Of a DNA stretch of 32,241 nucleotides, positions 22,941 to 30,910 are shown in pieces. Below the pieces are notes generated by a model. The model was not told the DNA's origin. It saw only the letters and a program-made list of their open reading frames with translations, and searched no databases. The position numbers and the translations under genes were made by a program. Source of the DNA: DATDOR01 sp035512695 (lineage in GTDB: Bacteria; Chloroflexota; Anaerolineae; Anaerolineales; JABWBV01); the NCBI GenBank assembly GCA_035512695.1, contig DATKDL010000148.1:1-32241 (forward strand), read 5' to 3'. Position 1 is the stretch's first letter; every line of letters starts with the position of its first letter.

Positions 22941-24293
22941 TCAATCCAGAACTCCGATCGGCTTGCTGATCCATTCGATCGTTTCGGTTTCTCGATCATA
23001 TACGAAGATATCGTAGCAAGGATGTTGTTCAAAGAATCCGCCGTTGCAAATCCGATCATCATCCAACGCAAGATTGCTGGCTGTTGATGCGAAAACCACC
23101 CAACGGGAGTCAGCGGAAATCCCAAAACCTGGAACAAAACTCTCCCCTTCATACGAAACAGCAAAATCAAACCACTCGCCATTGCTCGGTGTGCCATCAT
23201 CTGCCACGCTGACCTGTGTCTCTTGACTCGTCGGAAGGTGGCGCACGAAAAAATCTGCCCCTCGCTGAAACACGATCTCCTGACCATCGGCGGATATTTT
23301 CCCGCAGCTCTCTTCGTAAATCACCTGGCCAATCTCTCGATCGAACACCTGGCAGATAAATGCCACCAGATTTCCGTCAGCAGATAAACTGAGTGAATAC
23401 GCCCCCATACCTAACCCATAGCCTTCGCCGACAGCAATTCGCTCAAGTTGGTCGGCATTTCGATCATAAATAAAAACGTCGCCGCAGCTGGAATTCACGG
23501 TTTCATTTTCACGGCAGATTTCCACATCGTCAGAGGTCAGATTGCCGGCCCATGACCAGAAACCAACCACACTGCCATCAGCAGAGATTTGCGGCGCCAG
23601 ACTGTTCCCATCCGAAGATTGGCCATCCAAGCCGCGGCTGATTGTGAGTTTCTCGCCGGACTCATGATCATAGATAAGTACGTTTCGGCCAGTTGCGTCC
23701 CTGGCATATGCCACGAAGCGACCATCTGCGGAAATGGATGGGTCGCGACCTGCCTGTGCGATCAGATATAACTGATCCGTTTTCAATTCGTACAAATATA
23801 CGCCAGAACCGGCCGGATTCTCCGTCAAGTTATTGGCATCAGAAAAAAAGACAATCCACTGCCCATCGCCTGAGATGGCCGGAGAAAAGCTATTTCCATT
23901 ACCGGGTTGTCCATCCGGGCTGGTGCTGATCAGACTCAAGACATCTTCCTCACGATCGTATAAATAAATATTGGAACAATTTTGTGGAAGTCCTCCCGAA
24001 ATTTTACACTTGCTGTAGGTCCCTTCAATTAAGTCACCGGCAGACGAAACGAAAACCACGAAGCGTCCATCGGAGGAGATAGCAGGTGAGTAGCTATCTC
24101 CTGGCAACAGGGAAGAACTTTCGGTTTCTTCAGGCATCTGGGTTGGAACAGGTGTGTTCTCCCGGGAAGGTTTCGTTGGTGAAGGTTGCAGGATTGCCTG
24201 CGAAGGTGTAGGCGTGGGATTAGCTTGGCCCGGCTGGCACGCCGCGATAAGCATAGTTTCAATCACAAAAACAGCAATCAAACGAAACTTCAT
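22941..24293 (-). CDS. Lipoprotein with TolB/PD40-like seven-repeat beta-propeller
   Basis: This 450-residue exported lipoprotein has a signal peptide with lipobox LIAACQ and a TPTPTPS-type linker. Seven PD40-like units follow, each with an I-S-x-D-G-R/Q-x-V-x-F core: ISSDGRFVVFVSSA, ISGDGQWIVFFSD, ISADGRFVAYARD, ISADGSVVGFWSW, LSADGNLVAFIC, ISADGQEIVFQRG and ISADSRWVVFAST. Intervening YLYDRE/IYDRNADQ strands fit one propeller. Such proteins bind partners at the cell surface and have no known catalysis. The ATG at 24293 is preferred over the one at 24302, because the shared upstream element then lies 21 nt away, close to the 19 nt seen at the paralogous locus. Confidence 0.8.
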   Translation of the reverse strand: MKFRLIAVFVIETMLIAACQPGQANPTPTPSQAILQPSPTKPSRENTPVPTQMPEETESSSLLPGDSYSPAISSDGRFVVFVSSAGDLIEGTYSKCKISGGLPQNCSNIYLYDREEDVLSLISTSPDGQPGNGNSFSPAISGDGQWIVFFSDANNLTENPAGSGVYLYELKTDQLYLIAQAGRDPSISADGRFVAYARDATGRNVLIYDHESGEKLTISRGLDGQSSDGNSLAPQISADGSVVGFWSWAGNLTSDDVEICRENETVNSSCGDVFIYDRNADQLERIAVGEGYGLGMGAYSLSLSADGNLVAFICQVFDREIGQVIYEESCGKISADGQEIVFQRGADFFVRHLPTSQETQVSVADDGTPSNGEWFDFAVSYEGESFVPGFGISADSRWVVFASTASNLALDDDRICNGGFFEQHPCYDIFVYDRETETIEWISKPIGVLD

Positions 24294-24313
24294 GCTATCC
24301 ATCTTAACAAGTC

Positions 24314-24334
24314 GTTAAATCGGCACAACCCATC
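24314..24334 (-). promoter_or_regulatory. Conserved 21-nt element upstream of propeller lipoprotein gene
   Basis: This segment matches 27371-27391 at 18 of 21 positions, including an unbroken CACAACCCATC (plus-strand sense). Both copies sit at about 20 nt before a lipoprotein start codon, on the coding strand reading GATGGGTTGTG. Too close to the start for a -10/-35 pair; a 5'-UTR element or operator is more likely. Not found upstream of the 25843 or 22880 genes. Confidence 0.5.
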
Positions 24335-24403
24335 TGTAAACCTAAGTCCCTAACCCTACCATTTGACCACAAGACAAGCCAGCGTATGTGATGATTGTAA
24401 TTA

Positions 24404-25843
24404 TCAAGGAATCGAAATAAAAAATAGTGCCTTTTCTGGCTCGCCTAGAGAACCATGTATCACAACAAAATTGCCATTAGGAGCCCATCGTATAAAATGG
24501 GGAGTGTAGTGCTCGATACTCCATGAACCGGTTTCAACACCTTCCGGAAATGTGAAAACTGAGACCAAATTCTCTGATCCCAAATTCTGGATTCCAAAAA
24601 CCATTTTTTCGCCGGTATCGGATAAAGCTTGAACATTAAATCCAGAAGGGGGAAATTGCCAAACATCCTCCCCGACTGCCTCGACGGGGCGGATCCAAAT
24701 GCTATCCTGCTCGTCCAACTCCTTCAAAAGCAACCAGGCCCCGTCCGGAGAAAAGCCGGGCCACCACATCTCTCGCAACGGCAGTTCCTCTATTTGCCCA
24801 TCCTCCGAATGGTACAACCAGAGTCGGGGATAGTTTCCTACCACCCCCGCGCCGTATAGAAGAATATGATAATTATTCGTATCTACATCAGATGAAGCTT
24901 CGGACCATAATGCAACTTCGCAAGGTTCTTCGTCACAGGTCACGTGAAGCGATTGCATGAATAATTCCGGCACAATTTCAACAACACTCTGTCCGACCTG
25001 AACCAATAAAGGTCCTTTATCAAAAGTATGGTAAATGAGAAACAAATCATCTCGAATCCATTCACCAACCGATCCTAATCCGAACTCTTCCCACCTTTGC
25101 CATTCGAAAGTGTTTTCTATCTCTCCCGTATTGAGGTTTTCAATCGTTGTTACAAGCGAAAGCATTACGCCTCCACTTGGTTCGTCTGTCCTTTCAACAA
25201 CGGATGTAATGACTCGATAATTTCCTTGCGGCGATACATCTGGATCGAAAAACAGATTGGAAATCTCAGCCACATCGTCAACAGCCGCGAAATCGTCGGT
25301 GCAAGGAGTGCCTGCTCGAATAGTGCCATCGTATTCGCGCACCAATACTTTTCCATCCGAAAGCCAGGCAATGGATGAGCGGTAGGCTTCCCGGGCTACG
25401 GGATGAGGGTAAGGACAGGTCTGGCTGTTTTGGGTATTGAAAAAATAAACGGTTCCTGGAGTATCAGCAAATCCCTGCATAATGATATACATTTCCGCCT
25501 TTTCGTCTTCATTGAAGGTTCGATAAACGAGCCACTGACTGTCAGGAGACCACTCCACAAATTCGAGCAGCGGAGCGATTACGATTGGAGTAATAGAAAG
25601 AGGCGTAGGCGCGATCGTGTCAGTTACCGGCAGCGCGCTTGCCTCAGGCAGGACAGTTGGTTCCATTGTGGAAGTGGTTATGATTTGCATAGTGGGAGGA
25701 GGGATAGAAGCCTGCGAGCCCACAGGCGGTGTCGAACGGTTTTGTTCTGTGAGGGGGTCGCTGTTGGCTCCGCTTCCCACGCTACAGCTTGAAAGACCCC
25801 ACCACAGAGCAAAGATCAGCCAAACGAGTCGTTTTTTTGCCAT
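24404..25843 (-). CDS. Lipoprotein of WSPD-repeat type, paralogue of the 25961-27352 protein
   Basis: This 479-residue protein has a signal peptide ending in a lipobox (GLSSCS, Cys20) and a long Ser/Thr/Pro-rich linker to about residue 90. A beta-propeller-like body follows, with WSPDSQWLVYR near 97, FSPDGAWLLLKELDEQDSIWIRPVE and WAPNGNFVVIHGS near the C terminus. The same landmarks, in the same order, occur in the neighbouring lipoprotein (WSPDSAWIAFW, FSPDGGWLLLGD...DSWIRPVE, WSPNGSRLAVMG), so the two arose by duplication. An even number of Cys (CPYPH, GTPC, TCDEEPCE) suggests exported disulphides. Function unknown; probably a surface-exposed binding protein. It follows the paralogue by 117 nt. 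GC is lower than in most of the window. Confidence 0.75.
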   Translation of the reverse strand: MAKKRLVWLIFALWWGLSSCSVGSGANSDPLTEQNRSTPPVGSQASIPPPTMQIITTSTMEPTVLPEASALPVTDTIAPTPLSITPIVIAPLLEFVEWSPDSQWLVYRTFNEDEKAEMYIIMQGFADTPGTVYFFNTQNSQTCPYPHPVAREAYRSSIAWLSDGKVLVREYDGTIRAGTPCTDDFAAVDDVAEISNLFFDPDVSPQGNYRVITSVVERTDEPSGGVMLSLVTTIENLNTGEIENTFEWQRWEEFGLGSVGEWIRDDLFLIYHTFDKGPLLVQVGQSVVEIVPELFMQSLHVTCDEEPCEVALWSEASSDVDTNNYHILLYGAGVVGNYPRLWLYHSEDGQIEELPLREMWWPGFSPDGAWLLLKELDEQDSIWIRPVEAVGEDVWQFPPSGFNVQALSDTGEKMVFGIQNLGSENLVSVFTFPEGVETGSWSIEHYTPHFIRWAPNGNFVVIHGSLGEPEKALFFISIP

Positions 25844-25960
25844 GGAAGAGAGCGTTCAAAAACTCCTCACGGAGTTCTGGCACACGCGATCACTGCGTTC
25901 TCCGGACTATCCACGGGAGGTGGCGGGCACAGCGCCGGAAAAGGAGGTTCTGCATCGGGT

Positions 25961-27352
25961 TTATGGCTCGATTACAAAAAGTACTACTTCATTCGATTGC
26001 AATTGGTGTCCCATAACAGCCAAACGACTTCCGTTTGGAGACCACCCTGCTATTACGAGAAAATCGTACCCGGGTGTTCTCCAGCGGCTGATGATTTCAA
26101 GACCGGGATAGCCCAGGATATTCACGGCCGATTGGTTCGGGTTCATGACCGCGAACAGCGGGGCTTCATCCGACAATGCACCCAAAAACAAGCCCTGGGG
26201 GAGTTGGACGGCTTCACTGCCGGGGGGTTCAACTGGGCGGATCCAGGAATCCTCCCCAATGTTGTCTAAGTACGGCTCTTCTCCAACCGGATCGCCCAGG
26301 AGCAGCCATCCCCCGTCCGGCGAGAAACCTGGAATCTCCGGTGAGTTGAATGGCCACGCGCTGTAGAAGGGGAGCGTTTCGATCTCGCCCAACTCTCCGT
26401 GATATAGCAGCAGCGGCAGCGGGGTGGGGCCGCCCTCCCACTTCAAAAGCAGATGAAACGCACCACTGACCGGATCAACCTGGCTGAAGATCGAGCGATA
26501 CTGCGCCACGAATTCTTCATCTAAACCCAAGAGGTCGGTGACGACCTTCCGCACTGCACCGTCCGGTATTGAATAATATAAAAAGCCCTGGTTGAGAGCC
26601 GGACCGATCAGGTACACCTGGTTATTGAGCCATTGAGGTCCACCTCCCACAGCATCATTCGGAGCAAATTCCCACGAGATGCTGGCGATCATCTGGTTTG
26701 AACTCAGGTCGGTGATCGTCGTCGTCATCGGATATAGGCCGGGACCCAGTTCGGTGATCGTAGCGGCGAGATAGCGACCATTCGGCGAGATCTCGCCTAC
26801 CGGCTGTGAAGGCGCCGGTGGTTGGGATTGGACGAACGTCTCGCAAGGAGAGCCGGAATAGGTTTTCTCCGGAGGATATGGGACCACCTGCACAAGACCG
26901 TCATCCTGCCAATGCACGTTCCCGGTTCCTACCCCCTCGGTAGTTACTTCCGGATGCGAGCAAATTTCACCGGAATCGACCCGGACGAAAGCAAGAGACC
27001 CGGGCAGCTCCTCTCCTCCGTACTCCACCCACCAGAAGGCTATCCAGGCGCTATCTGGCGACCAGCTGTCGAAGAAAGGCGAACCGCCGGCAGCAAGTGG
27101 GGTAACCAGCGGTAGGACAGTGACCACGGGTACGATGGTTGGCGCGGGGGTACCGGTGGGCGCAGACATTTCGGTTGAGGGAACGGGGGACACCGGCACA
27201 GGCGGGTTTGTCAGGATATCCGGTATGTCCGTCGTGGAAGAATAGGGGAATGTTTGTGGAGGAGTCGCAGTAAAACTTCCCTGATCTGCCTGGCACGACA
27301 CCATTAGCAGGGTCCCAAACAAGAGAAGTTTTTGACAGGGAGATCTTAACAT
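25961..27352 (-). CDS. Lipoprotein of WSPD-repeat type, first gene of lipoprotein run
   Basis: This 463-residue exported lipoprotein has a short signal peptide with lipobox LMVSCQ (Cys20) and a Pro/Thr/Val-rich linker to about residue 88. A predicted beta-propeller follows, with FDSWSPDSAWIAFWW, ISPNGRYLAATIT, a FSPDGGWLLLGD blade, DSWIRPVEPPGSEAVQLP and a final WSPNGSRLAVMG blade. It is the full-length relative of the gene at 24404-25843 and of the truncated copy at 22110-22880, so this locus has a small expanded family. The ATG at 27352 has no strong Shine-Dalgarno sequence, but the conserved 21-nt element lies 19 nt upstream. Role unknown. Confidence 0.75.
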   Translation of the reverse strand: MLRSPCQKLLLFGTLLMVSCQADQGSFTATPPQTFPYSSTTDIPDILTNPPVPVSPVPSTEMSAPTGTPAPTIVPVVTVLPLVTPLAAGGSPFFDSWSPDSAWIAFWWVEYGGEELPGSLAFVRVDSGEICSHPEVTTEGVGTGNVHWQDDGLVQVVPYPPEKTYSGSPCETFVQSQPPAPSQPVGEISPNGRYLAATITELGPGLYPMTTTITDLSSNQMIASISWEFAPNDAVGGGPQWLNNQVYLIGPALNQGFLYYSIPDGAVRKVVTDLLGLDEEFVAQYRSIFSQVDPVSGAFHLLLKWEGGPTPLPLLLYHGELGEIETLPFYSAWPFNSPEIPGFSPDGGWLLLGDPVGEEPYLDNIGEDSWIRPVEPPGSEAVQLPQGLFLGALSDEAPLFAVMNPNQSAVNILGYPGLEIISRWRTPGYDFLVIAGWSPNGSRLAVMGHQLQSNEVVLFVIEP

Positions 27353-27745
27353 TTATCGATAAGAGGTCCGGTTATTTCGACACAACCCATCATAAATTCG
27401 GATCCCGATATTCCCCGGCGAGAAAGATAATCATAGCATCTTCGCGTTCATTCAAAATTAGAAAAAACACAAAGCCTTTAAAATTCGGGATTCTACCGTC
27501 AAGAAGAAATGGGACTCGAACCCTCAACCAATTGTCTCAGGCGGTGTGGGCCATCGAGTGAAATCAGGTCTATAAATTCTTGCAACTCCCAAAACTCCCT
27601 CTCAAAGCCTGCTTCATGATCCATTTTGTTCCTGATGGTTGCAATCCAACGAATCCGTTTTGCATTGCTACAGAGAGATTTGGACCATCATGCGAGACTT
27701 ATTGATTCAAGCCCTTCTCTCCCGCATGTTACATCCGCAGTATCT
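27353..27745. other. 393-nt gap between comEC and the lipoprotein run; no firm gene
   Basis: Apart from the 21-nt element, the gap holds an AT-rich stretch (27420-27480) that could contain the lipoprotein promoter, and a minus-strand open frame from an ATG at 27624 to TGA 27499 (41 codons) without recognised similarity. Within it, GGTTGAGGGTTCGAGTCCCA (minus strand, 27509-27528) looks like a tRNA T-arm, but the stem pairs at only three or four positions and no cloverleaf can be drawn around it. A tRNA remnant or chance are both possible. Confidence 0.4.
27371..27391 (-). promoter_or_regulatory. Conserved 21-nt element upstream of WSPD lipoprotein gene
   Basis: This is the second copy of the element at 24314-24334, with 18 of 21 positions the same and the core CACAACCCATC identical. 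It lies 19 nt upstream of the ATG at 27352. The two genes behind the copies are not close paralogues in their bodies, so conservation of the upstream DNA alone hints at shared regulation. Confidence 0.5.
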
Positions 27746-30148
27746 TCAGCTCCCACCCGTCGCGACCCAAACCTCCTCCCCATCCGTCACGATCTCGATC
27801 CACCCATCCCGATCCGTCCGCAGCACGGTGTAGCTCTCGAGTATTTCTCTCAATTCCTCCGACGGCAGCCCGTCCCGGTTCCCCGCCGCCACGCTCAAGA
27901 GCAGCACATCCGGATCCACCGCCGCGATCCACTCCGGCGGGTTGAGCGGGACAAACCCGCTTTCGGCCAGCATCAAGATGTTGGCCGACCCATAATCCGC
28001 CTCCAACGCTTCGAAATCGACCCCGATCGGCAGCAGCATCTGCAGCGCACCCCAGGACAAACGCAAGACGGCGCCGCGGCGGGTCACCGCCAGGATCTCG
28101 AGCGCGGCCCCCGACCCCAGGTCGAGCACCTGCCCCGGCTCGGGGTAGACGATGGGGACGCCCGCATTTCGCAATATTTCTTGCATAGAACGTGTTGTTT
28201 GAGAAATACTTTGCGTCCCGGCCCACAGCGCCGCGCGCGGCCGGTACTGCTCCAGGACCCGCGGCAGCGCCGCCAGCTGCGCATCCGAGGTCCCGGCCAC
28301 CACCAGCCAGTCCAGCTCGCGCTGGGAGACCGGGATCCGGCGCCCCAACTGGTCCGAGAGCCGGACCGCCGAGGCGCCGCCGTTGACCAGCACCCAGCGG
28401 TCCGCCGGCGTCTGGATCAGGACCGCCTCCCCCATCCCGACATCCAGCAGTGTCACCCGTAACACGCCGCCGGCCGACGCCAGGTTCGTCTTCCACACAA
28501 AGACCGAGAGCGCCACCAGCGCGCCCAGCAGCGCGATCCGCCAGGCCGGAAAGACCCGCCCCGCCAGCAGCCCGGTCTGGTTCAGCGCCCTGGCAACCAA
28601 CGGCAGCAGCGAAACTGCCGTGACCAGGACGACCCCCGTCCCGCCGACCACGACCACGCCCCCCTGCACCTGCGCAAACAGTTCGACCAGCCGGATGGTG
28701 TAGGACGTGAACGGGTAAGCCAGCAGCGCGGCTACCCGCCCCAACGGCATCCAACCCAAACCCGCCAGCGCCGCGGCCCCGCCCAGGACCATCACCGCCG
28801 GCTGGACCGGCAGGATCAGCGGGTTGACCAGGAACGCCGTCAGCGACAGCCGCCCGAAGTGATAGACGACGACCGGCAGCGTCGTGATCTGCGCCGCCAG
28901 GGTCAGCAGGAAGGCGTCGGTGACGAACGGCCGGATCCGGCGCACGGCCGAGATCCGCAGATAACGGCTCGCCAGCCGGCTGAAACCCTCCGAAAGCGGG
29001 TCGGCGTACAGGACCAACCCCAGGGTGGCCGCAAACGAGAGCTGAAAACCGGGGTCGGCCAGGATGGACGGGTTGGCGAAGGCCATGACCGCCGCAGCCA
29101 GCACCAGGGCGTTCAGCCCGGTCGTCGCCCGCCCGGCCTGGCGCAGCGCGATCGCCATGACCCCCATCACCGCCGCCCGCACCACGGCGGCATCCGCCCC
29201 GACCAGGATCGTGTACAGGACGATGGCGGCGATCGCCAGCGCCGTCCCGAGCCGGCGGCCCAGCACCCGGCCGAACGCCGAGGTGAAGATGGCGGCGAGG
29301 ATGGAGATATTAAATCCGCTGATCGCGATGATGTGCGATGTGCCCGTGTCCCGAAAGGCGTCCTGCAGGTCCGGCGCCAGGCCGCTTTCGATCCCGAGCA
29401 GGATCCCGGCCAGCAGCGAGGCCTCCGGGTCCGGGAACAGGGCGTGCAGCGTCTCGAACATCCGCCCTTTGAGCCCGAAGACGGCTCGCAGCACGGGGCT
29501 CCCGCGGCCCCGCTCGAGCAGGGCCGCGCTTGCGAAGGGGGCGTACGAGTAGATGCCCTGCCGGGCCAGGTAGTCCCGGTAGGAGAAGTCCTCGAACTCG
29601 GGCGGGGTCTGCAGATAACCGGTCACGACGACGAAGTCGCCGTAGCGCCAGTCCTCGCCGGGGTCGACCCGGGCCAGCAGCACCCCGCTGACCGGGGCGT
29701 GCCGAAACCCGTCGGCGGGGCGGATCTCTTCGACGTCGACCCGCAGATAAGTGGCGGCATCGCGCACATCCGGCGGCTCGGACAGGACACCGGTGATGGA
29801 GAACCGCTGGCCCCGGTCGTTGAAGTTGGCGATGAACCCGGGGGCGTCGAGAACCGGTTGCGCGGCGGCGTGCCGGGCCGCCCCGCAGGCCAGCGCGGCC
29901 AGGAGCAGGAGCGGGAGCTGCCGGATCAGCAGCGGCGGGACGGCGGCGGGGTGGAGGTGGAGGAGGGAAAGCAGGCGGGTCCAGCGGGGCTGAAACAGGC
30001 GCGACAACCTCGTCCTGAACAGGAAGAAACACACCGCACCACCCAGCGCGCCACCGGCAACCGCAAGCCAGATCCAGGCCGCCCACCTCGCAAGGCCGGC
30101 CAGGAGGATCCCGGCGAGAAAGGCGAGGCAGAGATAGAAGAGGGGCAC
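27746..30148 (-). CDS. comEC: ComEC/Rec2 DNA-uptake channel with degenerate MBL-like C-terminal domain
   Basis: This 800-residue inner-membrane protein forms the DNA translocation channel in natural transformation. The order is N-terminal helices, a DUF4131-type beta domain (about 90-190), the Competence domain with GTSHIIAISGFNISIL, and many helices. A soluble C-terminal domain begins near residue 563 (LRVTLLDVGMGEAVLIQTP). In canonical ComEC this domain is a metallo-beta-lactamase-like nuclease with an IDGG strand and a THxHxDH motif. Here these read VNGG (589 region) and VAGTSDAQL (617-625), so the metal ligands are gone. The start is a GTG at 30148, as no ATG fits: the longer frame starts inside a terminator hairpin. 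No comEA or pilus genes are nearby. Its 3' end is the source of the two fragments at 14.7 and 19.0 kb. Confidence 0.9.
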   Translation of the reverse strand: MPLFYLCLAFLAGILLAGLARWAAWIWLAVAGGALGGAVCFFLFRTRLSRLFQPRWTRLLSLLHLHPAAVPPLLIRQLPLLLLAALACGAARHAAAQPVLDAPGFIANFNDRGQRFSITGVLSEPPDVRDAATYLRVDVEEIRPADGFRHAPVSGVLLARVDPGEDWRYGDFVVVTGYLQTPPEFEDFSYRDYLARQGIYSYAPFASAALLERGRGSPVLRAVFGLKGRMFETLHALFPDPEASLLAGILLGIESGLAPDLQDAFRDTGTSHIIAISGFNISILAAIFTSAFGRVLGRRLGTALAIAAIVLYTILVGADAAVVRAAVMGVMAIALRQAGRATTGLNALVLAAAVMAFANPSILADPGFQLSFAATLGLVLYADPLSEGFSRLASRYLRISAVRRIRPFVTDAFLLTLAAQITTLPVVVYHFGRLSLTAFLVNPLILPVQPAVMVLGGAAALAGLGWMPLGRVAALLAYPFTSYTIRLVELFAQVQGGVVVVGGTGVVLVTAVSLLPLVARALNQTGLLAGRVFPAWRIALLGALVALSVFVWKTNLASAGGVLRVTLLDVGMGEAVLIQTPADRWVLVNGGASAVRLSDQLGRRIPVSQRELDWLVVAGTSDAQLAALPRVLEQYRPRAALWAGTQSISQTTRSMQEILRNAGVPIVYPEPGQVLDLGSGAALEILAVTRRGAVLRLSWGALQMLLPIGVDFEALEADYGSANILMLAESGFVPLNPPEWIAAVDPDVLLLSVAAGNRDGLPSEELREILESYTVLRTDRDGWIEIVTDGEEVWVATGGS
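28170..28215. repeat. AT-rich imperfect inverted repeat inside comEC, kept in both fragments
   Basis: CGCAATATTTCT (28170-28181) and AGAAATACTTTGCG (28202-28215) pair imperfectly around a 20-nt spacer. The patch is markedly AT-rich in a gene of about 70 % GC and encodes part of SISQTTRSMQEIL. The same layout is at 15046-15091 and 19276-19321. It is also where the mosaic switch in copy 2 occurs. Confidence 0.5.
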
Positions 30149-30207
30149 ATCGTGAATTCTATTGGGAAAGGCAGGGGGGAGGTCCGCCCGCGCCGCACGA
30201 AATATTT

Positions 30208-30260
30208 GCAAAAACAAGGTGTGCGATCGGGCTCCGCCCGATCGCACACCTTGTTTTTGC
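30208..30260. terminator. Perfect 25-bp stem-loop with A/T-tract ends
   Basis: Arms 30208-30232 and 30236-30260 are exact reverse complements with a 3-nt loop (TCC); the outer ends are GCAAAAAC and GTTTTTGC, giving a U-tract on either strand. It begins one base after the stop of the ICMT-like gene and lies 60 nt before the comEC start. It is a strong intrinsic terminator for the former gene. Confidence 0.85.
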
Positions 30261-30261
30261 A

Positions 30262-30861
30262 TTATTTTCCCCCTGATCGACCCGGAATCAGCATCGGCGT
30301 CCGATCCCGGTACGCCTCGTACGCCTCCCCGAAATACGCCCTCAGCTTGCGCTCCTCAAACAACGCCCCCACGTAGAAATACAGCGTCGACCCCAGGCTC
30401 AAGGCGGCCCAGTTCCAGGTCATGACCGGGTTGAGCCACAGGAACAGGATGCTGAAGGTGTACAGCGGGTGCCGGACCAGGCGGTAAAAGCCGTCCGTGA
30501 CCAGCTTCGGCGGCGGGGCGTCCTGGTCGGCGGCCTGGCGGAGCCCGAGGAAATCCATGGCTCCAGTCTGGACGACGGCAGCCGCGATCAGCAGCGCGGA
30601 GACCCCCTGGCCCAGCCGGAAGAACAGCGACCAGGGGGAGGGAACGGTGTAGATCGCCGCGTCCGGCAGAAGGACCAGCAGCGCCAAAACCGGCAGGAAG
30701 GTGATGCCCCCCAGGATGTTGAAGATCAACCGGTAGTAGCGGTCCATGAACGCGGCGCCGAGGCGGTCTCTCAGCCAATCCTTCAGCGTCCGGGAAGCCA
30801 GGAAGGAGTGCTGGAGGCCGTAAAGGGCCATCGCAAGCAAGATCCAGGTCGAATTCGCCAT
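30262..30861 (-). CDS. ICMT/NnrU-type integral membrane methyltransferase-like protein
   Basis: This 199-residue protein has about five transmembrane helices. The C-terminal half carries the isoprenylcysteine carboxyl-methyltransferase/phospholipid-methyltransferase signature: LVTDGFYRLVRHPLYTFSILF (GxYRxxRHPxY) followed by a helix pair and EERKLRAYFGEAYEAYRDRTPMLIP (the ExxLxxxFGxxYxxYxxxxPxxIP motif). Such enzymes methylate a lipid or small membrane substrate with SAM. The N-terminal half (LYGLQHSFLASRTLKDWLR) resembles NnrU-like proteins. The ATG at 30861 was preferred over a TTG at 30888 inside a terminator stem; neither has a strong Shine-Dalgarno sequence. The substrate is unknown. Confidence 0.82.
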   Translation of the reverse strand: MANSTWILLAMALYGLQHSFLASRTLKDWLRDRLGAAFMDRYYRLIFNILGGITFLPVLALLVLLPDAAIYTVPSPWSLFFRLGQGVSALLIAAAVVQTGAMDFLGLRQAADQDAPPPKLVTDGFYRLVRHPLYTFSILFLWLNPVMTWNWAALSLGSTLYFYVGALFEERKLRAYFGEAYEAYRDRTPMLIPGRSGGK

Positions 30862-30880
30862 TGAAATCAGGAAATTTGAA

Positions 30881-30909
30881 CCCGGCAAGCGGCTTCACCG
30901 CTCACCGGG
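30881..30909 (-). terminator. Terminator hairpin after the MltR-like gene
   Basis: On the minus strand CCCGGTGAGCGG (30898-30909) pairs with CCGCTTGCCGGG (30881-30892) over a 5-nt loop; ten Watson-Crick pairs plus two G-U pairs. It follows the MltR-like stop by one base and is followed by TTC and an AT-rich stretch, so it works best in minus-strand RNA. Confidence 0.65.
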
Positions 30910-30910
30910 C

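Noticed and set aside
25842..25985. Plus-strand start MEESVQKLLTEFWHTRSLRSP overlapping the divergent lipoprotein start
   Set aside because: It looks protein-like for about 45 codons but then merges with antisense of the upstream lipoprotein, and no ribosome-binding site or family similarity is seen.
27509..27528. Possible tRNA gene (T-arm-like word on the minus strand)
   Set aside because: Only three or four T-stem pairs form, and no acceptor, D or anticodon arm can be drawn in the surrounding 90 nt; at most a remnant.
28859..30376. 505-codon plus-strand open frame opposite comEC
   Set aside because: Antisense to clear comEC coding sequence; highly charged low-complexity product typical of GC-rich shadow frames.
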